A stretch of 64,000 nucleotides of DNA from Nannochloropsis salina CCMP1776 (taxonomy: Eukaryota; Sar; Eustigmatophyceae; Eustigmatales; Monodopsidaceae), in assembly GCA_004565275.1 (NCBI GenBank), contig SDOX01000011.1:643881-707880 (forward strand). The letters are read 5' to 3'. The position numbers were made by a program, and so were the translations under genes. This document shows positions 11,090 through 20,729 of this stretch, piece after piece; the stretch's first letter is position 1, and each line of letters begins with the position of its first letter. The notes beneath the pieces are model-generated. The model had not been told where the DNA came from. It saw nothing but the letters and a program-made list of their open reading frames with translations, and ran no database searches.

Positions 11090-11520
11090 CAACAATACTC
11101 AAAATGTGAAATAACGAGAGGCTAAAAGGCACAAGGGACGGCGCCTATTCTCCGGGCTGGGGTATGTCCTTTGTGTGAGGGAGGGCAATCCATCCATCTG
11201 CCGAGCGACGTGTCCGACGGCCGCAACGAGTCAGCACGTCTTTTGGCTACACGCTTCATTTTGCCACCTTTACCGAAACCCTCGAGGACACATTGGCTTT
11301 TTGCTTAATCTTCTTTTGTGGCTGTCGAGACGGTGTCTTACACACTCTGTTCCACGCTGTCCGGCATCTCCTGGAGCGCGTTGGCCGTTGCTTGCGGCTT
11401 CGGCTCTGTCGTCCTAGACGTGCGTGTTCTTGGTCTCTTCCCGCTTCCCCTTGCTAATCCCTTACACTTCGTTTTTGCTTCGACAGAGTAGATTTTTGAT
11501 ACTCCACGCAGCTACCCAAC
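11090..11520. other. Intergenic between methyltransferase and START-domain genes
   Basis: No coding or RNA gene is supported. The two flanking genes run in the same direction, so this segment holds one 3' end and one promoter. No clear TATA box is seen. Confidence 0.4.
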
Positions 11521-12876
11521 ATGTTTAGAGCAGCGACAAGCACCAATGACAGCGGCAGCACGGGTGGAGACGAAGCGTCTTGTTCTTGGCTGTCCGCCTC
11601 GTCAGACCCCTCTGTTCCAGCTGCTGCTCTGACGCGGACTGGGGGAGACGGCACGACATTATTTGGGACCAGGCGGGTCATGGCATTGTGCCTTTTGTCG
11701 CTGGTCAGTCTAGCTGCGGGGGCACCTTGCCTGACTGATGGTGGTGGATGGTCAACATCCACATCGAAAACGTTGACCGGCTTCCTTCGGCCGTCCACCT
11801 CGGCGCCTGTCACCCCGCTCTGTGGTGGGTTCCGCCCCGGACAACGGCGGGAGCTTTTGTCACCGAGAGGTGTGAGCTATACGGGAACTAGCACAGGGTC
11901 GAGCCATATGTCCAGCCCGGTGGTTGTCCAGCTAAATCATTCCTCGGTTGCCATCACGGTGAGCCACGCGCCCTCGTCTCCCGTCCGGGAATCTGGGGGA
12001 TTCGATGATGTTTGTCCAGCGATCGCTTTTTATTTACACGTGTGTCCACACTCTCGGCCCTTAACACTGTCTTCCCCCCCCCTTTTTTCCTGCTCTTTTC
12101 CGCAGGAGGAGTCCTCTGCCTACGCCTTGCCCCCCTCCCAAGCAGCGGCACGTCGACGGGCGTTGCCGAAGCCGGCAAACCTCCCAGGACTGAGCAAAGA
12201 GGATCTCATATTGCTGCGAGCTGGCCAACGTGTGCAGCATCAGATCCGCAATGGCTGCGTGGGTAGCGGGTATGTCGTTGTGGACGTGCTGGCGGACAGC
12301 GCCACGGTCTGGAACACGCTCCTGGGCTTCGAGCGCTACGCGGACATGATCCCCACCATTCGCAAGGTCAAGATTACCTCCCGGTGGCCGGCGTTGACCA
12401 AGGGACTCTTCACACTCTCCAAGTTCCGCTTTCGCCTCTCGGTCGTCCACAAGCACGCGCCTGAGGAGGTGCGTCCTGGTGGAGGATGCAGAGAAAGGAG
12501 CCCGAAGGGATTCCTGATCTTGGTCGAGCCCGGACGAATTCCCGGATATTGTCTGACTCTGTCATCTGCTCATTGTGTTGTGTTTCATATTCTTCTTTCC
12601 TCACAGAATCGCCTGAACTTCTACCTCGACCCCGACTGCCAGCAGTACCGCAGCATCTTGGAGATGGCGGAGGGATTCTGGTACATCGAGGATCAACCTG
12701 CGGATCGACCGGAGGGTTGGACGCGGGTCTACATGTCGGCGACTGTCAAGGTCAACAGCCTGGTGCCTATGTGGTTGGTGGACTACGCGGCCGAGCGGGC
12801 GCTGAAACGGGCGACCTCGTGGTTGAAGCCCTATGTAGAACAGAACAGGGGGGAGACGGACAGGAGCGGAAGGTGA
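11521..12876 (+). CDS. START-like polyketide cyclase/COQ10-family protein, probably organellar
   Basis: The C-terminal half matches the coenzyme-Q-binding/polyketide cyclase START-like family. It begins with a strand reading GYVVVDVLADSATVWNTL, followed by LGFERYADMIPTIRKVKI, and ends with a long amphipathic helix (DYAAERALKRATSWLKPY). Such proteins bind lipids or quinones; plants have plastid forms. Two introns are inferred, 11959-12105 (gtgagc...cag) and 12469-12606 (gtgcgt...cag). Splicing removes unconserved sequence and gives a protein of about 356 aa. Both introns are multiples of three with no stop, so the unspliced frame is also open. An internal ATG at 11680 starts a good signal peptide (MALCLLSLVSLAAG), so either start could be used. 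The ligand is unknown. Confidence 0.75.
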   Translation: MFRAATSTNDSGSTGGDEASCSWLSASSDPSVPAAALTRTGGDGTTLFGTRRVMALCLLSLVSLAAGAPCLTDGGGWSTSTSKTLTGFLRPSTSAPVTPLCGGFRPGQRRELLSPRGVSYTGTSTGSSHMSSPVVVQLNHSSVAITVSHAPSSPVRESGGFDDVCPAIAFYLHVCPHSRPLTLSSPPLFSCSFPQEESSAYALPPSQAAARRRALPKPANLPGLSKEDLILLRAGQRVQHQIRNGCVGSGYVVVDVLADSATVWNTLLGFERYADMIPTIRKVKITSRWPALTKGLFTLSKFRFRLSVVHKHAPEEVRPGGGCRERSPKGFLILVEPGRIPGYCLTLSSAHCVVFHILLSSQNRLNFYLDPDCQQYRSILEMAEGFWYIEDQPADRPEGWTRVYMSATVKVNSLVPMWLVDYAAERALKRATSWLKPYVEQNRGETDRSGR

Positions 12877-14020
12877 AGGACTTTCAACTCAAAGGAAAAG
12901 AATGTACAGTCAACTAGCTTAGGATTGCATTAGAGCGTTCTTGTACTGGTGAGGATGAGTCGGCAGGAGGAGGCAAATGTGGGAAATCGGAGGCTTCTTT
13001 TGGATTATGGTTGAAAGGCTGTAAGTTTTGAAAGTAATCGCAGCGTTGAGTGCGCTGCTATTCAGGTTGATTTTGTTTTGTATTTATGGCACGATGTTTT
13101 GGCTGGTGTAACATTCGCTGCTAGAACGTAGTACAGTTCCCTTAAGGCACTGTGGCTCAGTGTTTCTTGATCGGAAAATATCCTTTTTGACGAGGATGCT
13201 CAGGTTTTGAAAAAAAGTTAAACGAACACGAAATCTTCTATTTTAAGGCAACATCGTCCTCGTCATATCGTTTGGGATGATACATCATTTAATTTTATAT
13301 CGTGCCAGAGTTATCAGTGGTGTTTGATGTTCGTTGTTTCCCCACCCCTTGCAATTCAAGCTTCGACAAAAGCATCATGAGGAACTGGTGGACATAACTT
13401 TATAATTTCGAGGAGATACCGACTCTATTTTCCTGAAAGCGAAACCTGTAAGCTGCACTTTTTCCAAGTCACCGCTCGAAAAGCATTTTTTTGTCTGTCC
13501 CTCTCGCTCTCTCCCCAGAGCGCCGCCTTTTCGAAGTTCCTTGGTGCCGTGATACTCAAGGCGACGTTGAAGATGAGCCATCCGCACCCTTTTCACACCT
13601 CCACTTTGACTTGAAAGCACTTCGGTGTGAAGCAGGTTGAGCACGACCTGCGCAACGGGTACGAAAATAAATTCATTTTTGCGTCCCCGTTAATCGCCTA
13701 GCCTCACCATAATGGATACGAGCTCAAGTGTCGAACTGCGAGGCCGATCCGGCATGACTTTCCCAGTCAATATAACATCGAATGTCCTCGCTTGCGCGGT
13801 GGGCAGACCCATAAGGGTACAATCTGTACTTTCAGTTCAATGTCGAAGGGTGTGCGTTGGGGAGTATTTGGCCTTAAAAGTGGCTCGCTGGTCCCCAACC
13901 CCATGATAATATGTCCCTGCCAGCACGACACCGCCCTCATGCTCGTCCTGTTTTCGCCTATACGTCAAAATGCCACAGACAGGGAGAAGCAAACCAAATC
14001 AGTACACAGACGACAAAGAG
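12877..14020. other. Intergenic, 1.1 kb
   Basis: No convincing gene on either strand. Open frames here lack family motifs, and base composition is AT-richer than in the neighbours. The right end contains the promoter of the small plastid-protein gene that begins at 14021. Confidence 0.45.
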
Positions 14021-14722
14021 ATGAAGACTTTCGGAGCGTTATTGGTCCTCATGGCTCTTTTCGGCCTCTCGAGTGCCTTCATGCCCAAGGCGCCGGTGCA
14101 TAAAGTCGCTGCCGCACCTGTCGTCGCCCGCGGTAAGCCAGTACTCTTTTGTTCTCAGGAAACTCGTATCAATCTATTGAGCTGATAATATCGCGTCTTA
14201 CATGCACTCCGGTCGTCATCAGGCCGCGCTATGAAGATGATGGAGGACAGCACGTACTGGGAGGGCAAGGCTCCCTCTTCGGCCGTGCTGGGCCCTTTCC
14301 TGGCCAAGGTTCCCTCCGGCGTCCTTGGCCCCGCCTCCTTGGTCGCCCTGATGGTGGTGCGTCATTGGGTGAAAGCTTGCAAAGGGAGGGCGTGGTTAAA
14401 GGTTTGATACATTCAGGGAATTTCATGCAAGGAAGGAGCAGACACAGCCATGCACTCGCTCATACTCTGACTACCTACAACAGGGTGCGTACTGCGTACA
14501 CGAATCCAATATTTTCAACATCCTCACCGTCGACTCGTAAGTGTTGTGATGAGATTTTTCTGTTTGTCGCGCCTGAGCTTACTTCTTCATACCTACCACT
14601 ATCCCCCCTCTCTTCCCTTGTCTACCAGCATCAACCCTGCCTACGTGCTCGGATCTTTCTTGACGCCCATCTCCTGGGGCATGCACGTCGCGGCGTGGAT
14701 CCAGAAGCAGAACGGGAAGTAA
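14021..14722 (+). CDS. Small plastid-targeted membrane protein, possibly photosystem-associated
   Basis: Four exons are inferred: 14021-14132, 14223-14356, 14484-14536 and 14629-14722. Donors are gtaagc, gtgcgt and gtaagt; all acceptors end in AG. Phases close to give 130 aa and a TAA stop. Residues 1-20 form a signal peptide ([20 protein letters not shown]), cleaved before Phe-20 as in the ASAFAP motif of secondary red plastids. The mature part has two hydrophobic segments ([16 protein letters not shown] and [19 protein letters not shown]) and a basic end (IQKQNGK). Size, two helices and targeting suggest a small thylakoid subunit of a photosystem or antenna complex. I could not match it to a named subunit. 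The second donor could also lie three bases upstream, removing one valine. Confidence 0.75.
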
Positions 14723-15246
14723 AAGACAGGACCGGGTTTCGTGGCCTTGGAAGGAGAGGAGCGGGCTCCGTGGGACGGATCGCAGCCTGTGCTAGCGGAG
14801 ATGGAGGGGCCTGTGGGCTGTCTGTGGAGGGAGACGTACTCCTTCGAGACGGAAATGGAGTGTCCGAGGTTTTGCTGGGAGGAGGGGCGGAAGCCATGAG
14901 CAGTAAGGGAGAGGGAGGGTAGAGGAGGCCTGACAAGGGTGAGGATGACCATGGAAGAAGCAAATTGAGAAGAGTGGAGTAAAGCTCTCAGGAGTACAGC
15001 GCGAATGCTGCCAGACGTCCGCATTAGCGAGGTGGTGGGAGGAACTTCGAGGCAAAACCATGACTGCGATTCAAAAGACTGGCAATTGTTTCCCCTTCCT
15101 TGCCCAGTGCGATCCTTTGCTTCTTTACTCGGTGCTGTCGCGCAAGCTGGTCCCTTCTACCCACACGTCACCCTTCCTACCAGCCCTAGACCCCGAGGCA
15201 TGACTGTCTCACTCCAAAGCACCTATCTCTGGCGTCCTCCCTCTAT
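14723..15246. other. Convergent 3' flanks of two genes
   Basis: This segment lies tail to tail between the small plastid-protein gene and RPL27A. No additional gene is supported; open frames here are not conserved in appearance. Confidence 0.45.
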
Positions 15247-15940
15247 TTACGCGGTTAGGAGCGTGGCTCCCCCGGCCTCCCTGATCTTCTTCTCCGCGTC
15301 CTTCGAGAAGTACTTGGCCTTCACGACCAGAGGCACGGAGGGCAGCTTCCCTTTTCCGAGCACCTTGAAAAACCCCATCTGTGTCACGTCCAGCACCGGG
15401 GCCTTGTCCCCTCCGCCCGCCTTCGCCGCCTCGTACACCTCGGCCCCCAACAGCGACCAGAGCTTGTCCACGTTGACGGCCTTGGTGTAGGTCCGGTTCT
15501 TCAGGATGTGGAAGTGCCGCATCCCAACCTTACCGAAGTACCCAGGGTGATATTTATCCATCAGGATGCGATGATGATGTTGACCACCGGCGTTACCCCG
15601 CCCACCTGGAATTGCAGACAAAAGGGAAGTCGTGAGGTGGTGAGGGACAACCATTGAGTGCAGCAGCGCTCACATGCACGCCCCTCCCCCCCTCCCGGAA
15701 AAATAAATGACCCTCCATGCATGCATTATGACACGTACCCGGATGCTTGCGATGCTTGCCAATGCGGCCGTGGCCTGCGCTGACATGTCCTCGCTTTTTT
15801 CGGTTCTTGGAGAGCCTCGAAGGCTAAATTGGGGAGAGGAGGAGGCAAGAGATATGAGATCCAGACAATTACTGCGAAAAGCAAACCTTCGCAATGACGT
15901 GTCTGTCCACTCCTTTTCCCCAGTCTACTGCACTTACCAT
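15247..15940 (-). CDS. RPL27A: 60S ribosomal protein L27a (uL15)
   Basis: This is a large-subunit ribosomal protein of 148 aa, the same length as the human protein. Exons on the minus strand are 15938-15940 (the ATG alone), 15739-15823 and 15247-15605. The first intron begins directly after the start codon (ATG|gtaagt); the second has donor gtacgt. The spliced N-terminus is [18 protein letters not shown], followed by [19 protein letters not shown]. The conserved core [20 protein letters not shown] and the C-terminal [19 protein letters not shown] are all present. An intron at or near the start codon is common in ribosomal protein genes and often boosts expression. Identification is secure. 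Confidence 0.96.
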
Positions 15941-16697
15941 TTTCAAAACAAAGAAGAAGTAAACTCTCCTGCATGATTGTCATGTGTGGTAGGGAAACGG
16001 AGTGTCGGTCAGCCTTTGTCTTCCCGTCTTTTTCCAGTGCTGCGGGTAAAAGCACAGCACGAAGGCGGCGCCCATTGGCACAGACGAAAGCATGTCAGCA
16101 CCAGTGTACACAGCCAAAGCTTCCATAGAGTGGACGCCAAGGCAAGACAGCCTGGCAGCAGGCCAGCCATTCCTGAGGCCTGGCTCTCCTCCACTTAGGA
16201 GGGAGGCCTCAGCGAAGGTCGTTCATCTACATTGCCCTGCATCTTGCCCCGCCATCCATCTTACTAATTTCGCTTCCTTCCACGAAATCCAACCCACCCG
16301 TCCCACATGACATTTGACCCGGTGCTTCGGGAGGGGGGGCACGATTGTCCGGGGAGTGTGAGTGCAGAAAGAGGGGAGGCCCTGGGACGGTGTCTTCAGA
16401 GCCGTTCATCGCGGTGGGCCTTCCGCCCCGGGCGCTCTCTCAAGAATGAGGCTTAAAGCCCGGGTGGCATCTGGGCCGATATCAAGTCGCGATATTGGTG
16501 GCCAGGCCAAGGGAGTCGCTCGTGTATGTGGCAAGCAACTGAGGTCCTTATCCATGCATGCCCATGAAGCATGATTGCTTGATCGATCTAGAATAAAATA
16601 ACTTTACTCCCCGTTGCGCTTTTAACGATGTAGCTAGTAGCTAATCTCTGTTCGACTGACGACCTCCCCACTGGTCATGTGGCAACACTAGACAGGC
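15941..16697. promoter_or_regulatory. Divergent promoter region of RPL27A and DDX56
   Basis: About 757 bases separate the divergent start codons of a ribosomal protein gene and a ribosome-biogenesis helicase. Both products serve the large ribosomal subunit, so shared regulation is plausible. No specific promoter element is visible to me, and no gene lies between. Confidence 0.4.
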
Positions 16698-19319
16698 ATG
16701 TTGCTCGATAAGGAAGCGGGCACATTCAGTGCATTCGATTTCGGTCTTGATCGGCGGCTGATCAAGGCGGTGTCGCGCATGGGTTTTATTTACCCAACCC
16801 TGGTACAAAGTAAGGCAATCCCGTTGGCCATGGAGGGGAAGGATTTACTCGTGCGGGCCCGCACCGGGTCCGGGAAAACCGCCGCCTTCGCCCTTCCTAC
16901 TCTCCACAAAATTCTGCTCCAGAAGGCAGAAGAGAGCACACTCGGCATGTCCCATTCTATTTCGACGACACCTGCCACACGGTCGAGTCGCAAGAAGCCA
17001 AAGGCGGGGGCGCAATCATCACCCAGCGGGGTATTGGCCTTAATTCTTGTCCCCACAAAAGAATTGTGCGACCAAACCTACCGCACCTTCGTAGATCTAA
17101 CCTACTACTGTCGAGACGTGGTGAGTGTGCAGGCCTTGCTCGGGGGGGGGGACGCGGCGGCCATGAGCGCGCAACAAGCCCTTCTGAGGGATCAGCCCGA
17201 CCTGCTCGTGGCCACGCCCTCTCGCCTCGTCTCCCACTTGCAGGCTGGGAACATATCCTTGAAGGCCTCGTTGCAAACCCTGGTCATGGACGAGGCCGAC
17301 CTGATCCTCTCCTTCGGTTACGAGGAGGACGTGAAGCGAGTCGTGGCGGCGCTGCCCCGCATCTACCAGGGCATCCTCATGTCCGCCACCCTCAGCCCCG
17401 AACTCGACGACTTAAAGCGTGTAGTCCTGCACAGCCCGGCCGTACTCAAGCTGGAGGAGGGTCGGACGGATGGCGAGCTTCTCCAGTTCTACGTGAGCCT
17501 CCCCGAGGCTGACAAGCTCCTGCTCGTCTTCGTCTTCCTGAAGCTGGGGGTGCTGGAGGGAAAGGGGCTCTTTTTCGTGAACGGCCTGGACGCCTGCTAC
17601 CGGCTCAAGCTCTTTTTGGAGCAGTTCTCCATTCGATCCGCTGTCTTGAATGCCGAGCTGCCGCTGAACTCCCGGCTGCACACGCTGCAGGAGTTCAATA
17701 GAGGCATCTTCGACTTCCTGATAGCTACGGACGAGAGCCTGGACACGGCGTGCGGGCCAGAGAGCGAGGAGGAAGGAGAGGAGGAGGAGGGGGAGGAGGA
17801 GGAGGAGGAGGGGGAGGAAGAGGGAGTTGAAAAGGAGGAGGGGGGAAAGGCAGCATGCGAAAAGGGAAGGGGGAGATGAGGCGTCGGCGGGGAGGAGGGG
17901 AAGGCGCCAGTCGAGAGGTGGAGGACAGGCCGCGGGGAAAGAGGAGGGCCGGCCGGGGGAGGAGGAGGAAGAGGAGGATGAGAAAGGTGAGTGCATGATG
18001 CATGGCGTGTCGGGAAGCGGACTTGCGGGGGAGGTCTTTGTCGGGGAGGTCGATAGGGAGCGGGGGCGCGGGAGGGTCGGGAGCCCTGTTGGGAGGGCGA
18101 CGCATGTGTGAAGCGAGGGCGGCTCGTCCCCATGAGCGGCCCTGGAAGAGAACCGTGCTAGATAGTTAGCGCCGGAGGGCGGGCTTGGAATAGGGCTAGA
18201 TCCTATGAGGCCCGTGCTCCCGGCGTGGGAAGGAGCGGCCAGGGGCGGGTCCGGGTCTCATATCCTCCCCGTGCTGTCCAGGGCCCGAGCCGGGGGCCTC
18301 GCTCGCGTCTCGCGCCCTGTCCGATATTCTTTTCCCACATGGCAGACCGCCTCCCCTCCCCCCCTTCCTCCCCCTCCCCAGAGTACGGCGTGCACCGGGG
18401 TATCGACTTCCGGGCCGTCAATTTCGTCGTGAACGTGGACTTCCCGCGTTCCGCCCGCGCCTACACGCATCGGATCGGCCGCACCGCCCGCGGAGGGGCC
18501 AACGGAACGGCCCTCTCCCTCCTGAACAAGGAGGACGCGAGGGAGCAGGAGGTGCTGGCGGCGGTGCAGGCCTCTCAGCCCGCCCTGCCGCCCTCGGAGG
18601 GGGACACCCTGGCCGACAGCCTCGGTCCCGGGGGCGAGGTGGGGGCGACAGGTGCGCTGCGCACCCAGCCCACGCCCCTGGCCTTTGATCTCAAGGAGCT
18701 GGAGGGATTTCGGTACCGGGTGGAGGATGTGCGGCGGGCGGTGACGCGGATGGCGGTCAAGGAGGCTCGCTTGGCGGAGATCAAGCAGGAGCTCTTGAAC
18801 TCCCAGGCCCTGAAGACGCACTTTCAGGAGAACCCGCACGAGTTCCAGATCCTGCGGCACGACAAGGGCCTTCTGCCCTCGCACCGGGTGCAAGAGCACT
18901 TGAAGCACGTGCCTGACTACCTCCTGCCCGACGGGATGCGGGTGGGCGCGGACCCCGCGGCCAAGAAGCGGAAGCGGCGTCGGAGGGCGGGCAGAAAGAG
19001 GGCGGTGGGACAGGGGGCGGACCCACAGCGGAGGAAGGGCAACGACCCGTTGCAGCATTTTGCGACGGAGGAGGACGAGGAGGAGGGCAGCGGGGGGGAG
19101 GACGGTGGGGAGGGGGACGACCGAGAGGAGGTTTTCGAGGAGGAGGAGGAGGAAGAGAACGGAGGGGTACCGATGGAACAGCGTATTTATAGCAAGGGCG
19201 ACGATCTGGGCGAAAGCTCGGCTGGGCGTGTGCGGTGGAAGAAGCTCCACAAGAAGGGGAAGTTCTCGGACAAGAAACGGATGACTCCCAAAGAGTACAA
19301 ACTCTACCACCGGCACTAA
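16698..19319 (+). CDS. DDX56: DEAD-box RNA helicase DDX56/Dbp9 (60S biogenesis)
   Basis: This nucleolar ATP-dependent RNA helicase acts in large-subunit rRNA processing. In order: Q motif region (FSAFDFGLDRRL...PTLVQSKAIP), motif I (ARTGSGKT), Ia (LVPTKEL), Ib (VATPSR), II (DEAD), III (SAT), then V (RGIDF) and VI (HRIGRTARGG). The C-terminal LKHVPDYLLPDGM and the basic tail are typical of DDX56/Dbp9. The first exon starts at 16698. An intron at 17987-18381 (gtgagt...cag) joins phase 1 to EYGVHRGIDF. Within the purine-rich Glu tract, about 17760-17866, the frame carrying motifs Q-III is not the one that reaches the 17987 donor; a one-base frame change is needed there. No credible intron explains it, so either a length variant or sequencing error in the repeat, or a real disruption, is likely. 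Confidence 0.9.
17760..17985 (+). repeat. Purine (GAG/GGA) tract in DDX56
   Basis: An almost uninterrupted run of G and A encodes Glu-rich sequence in one frame and Arg-rich sequence in the next. It sits in the spacer between helicase motifs IV and V, where other DDX56 proteins also have a charged insertion. The reading frame of the gene changes inside this tract. Confidence 0.8.
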
Positions 19320-19628
19320 GTCGGCCAGGGCCTGTCACGATTCGACGTCAAGGCAGCGCTGTTAGCACACACGGAAGTGGGTGGGGATCTGCGTGCATCC
19401 CGTGTATATAGGGGGGAGGAGTCAAGCAATCATGGAGAAAGAACCGAGGCATCTTTTCAGATTTCGTCGGTTACAATTTTGGTACACTGATTATATAATA
19501 GTTTTACCGACTACAATCGTACATACTTCTTAAATAAATTTCTAAGAATGGTTCGATTGAAGAAGAGGCGGGTCGACGCAGTCTGAGTTCCTCCAAAAGA
19601 GGGCCGTTTCCACCTCTCTTATTCTTGT
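19320..19628. other. Convergent 3' flank, DDX56 and orphan plastid gene
   Basis: AT-rich sequence of about 300 bases between two stop codons. No gene is seen; it probably holds both polyadenylation regions. Confidence 0.4.
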
Positions 19629-20243
19629 TCAAAATTCAATTCTAGCAGTACCCAATTGAACTTGACGTAACTTCTCGACCACGCCCTCGTTCTGTGTAAC
19701 AGACACCGGCACCTCAAAATAGGCAGGCTTCACTACCATGGGCCCGTTCTGCTTGCATCCAGTCGCCTCGCAGAAGCGGTTCGTGTACTCCACGCAGGAG
19801 GAGCCCGTGACGCCCATGACCTCCAGAGTAAAACCTTGGGTCTCCCAGTTCTCATTCCATTTGATCTCAAGGACCACTTGCCCCTCCTCGCGAAGACGAG
19901 CTTCGTTCACGGGAGGAAATCCATTTGTGTAGGTGCGGTACACAAGCCCTCCGATTATCTCAACCTCCTCCCCTGGAAGCACGTCGAGAACGCGTCCATC
20001 CGGAACCTTCACTTGCGCAGGGCCTCGCACCACATTTTTCCCTTTGTTATCAATAAATTCATGTACGAATTTTAGTTTGTCGTCCGAAATAAGTGATTCT
20101 CCGCTGCTGTCAGTAAACCAGTTATTACTCATTTGCAACGGCAGTACAGTCGAGAAGCGGCAAAGAGAAGACGTGCGACACCCAAACATAAATGCACAAG
20201 TTGGAGACATAGCTAGCAGTATAACGAGAGATGGCAGCAGCAT
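19629..20243 (-). CDS. Plastid-targeted protein of unknown function
   Basis: This is a 204-aa single-exon protein. Residues 1-18 form a hydrophobic signal peptide (MLLPSLVILLAMSPTCAF), with Phe at the predicted cleavage site and a following Arg/Ser-rich transit region, as in plastid proteins of stramenopiles. The mature part has a compact beta-rich look: VKVPDGRVLDVLPGEEVEI, then VYRTYTNGFPP. Two paired cysteines follow in CVEYTNRFCEATGC. No known family was recognised. It ends with LRQVQLGTARIEF. It is divergent from the 7TM-kinase gene, 486 bases away, which need not mean shared function. Confidence 0.7.
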   Translation of the reverse strand: MLLPSLVILLAMSPTCAFMFGCRTSSLCRFSTVLPLQMSNNWFTDSSGESLISDDKLKFVHEFIDNKGKNVVRGPAQVKVPDGRVLDVLPGEEVEIIGGLVYRTYTNGFPPVNEARLREEGQVVLEIKWNENWETQGFTLEVMGVTGSSCVEYTNRFCEATGCKQNGPMVVKPAYFEVPVSVTQNEGVVEKLRQVQLGTARIEF

Positions 20244-20729
20244 GATGAGATGGGATTGCGAGGACCTGTCAAGGAAGGCTGGGTCTGAGCGCGACGGAAC
20301 AAAGAAGCCCTGTGCATGAAAGTGAAGGCAACCGGAAAAAAGTTGGCAGTCGTGCCAAAAAAGAGCCGAACGATATCACTCACACATAATGTCTAAAAAA
20401 TGTTCAAGCCAAGTACTTCATTATCTTGAAGGCCTCCCGTCGAAGTGTAAAACTTTAATTTGCATTCTGAAAATGCGCGTGCCTGAGCTTTCTCCCCCAG
20501 GGGTCGGGATACGCCCCGTCAAGCCGCAAGCTGCCGTCCCGTTCCCCAGCTATGTGTTAGTGATTCCAGGCAACAAAACTCACACCCTTTGTCACCATTC
20601 ATATGAACAGACATAAAAGGTGCCATGGCACCATTTCATTCGTGACTTCTGACCCTAGCAGTTCGCAGAACTTCATCCTCCTTCTGTCAGTCGCTGTTCC
20701 ATGACCTCTTGACCCCTTTTGGAGGAGGA
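20244..20729. promoter_or_regulatory. Divergent upstream region, orphan plastid gene and 7TM kinase
   Basis: This stretch lies between two start codons pointing away from each other and must contain both promoters. No defined element is recognised, and no gene is supported. Confidence 0.35.

Noticed and set aside
17750-17866. Hidden intron to explain the DDX56 frame change
   Set aside because: Candidate GT sites have the wrong phase or poor context, and the tract is all purine with no acceptor-like pyrimidine stretch.
18258-19316. 352-codon minus-strand frame opposite DDX56
   Set aside because: Shadow of the helicase C-terminal exon; the plus strand carries motifs V and VI.
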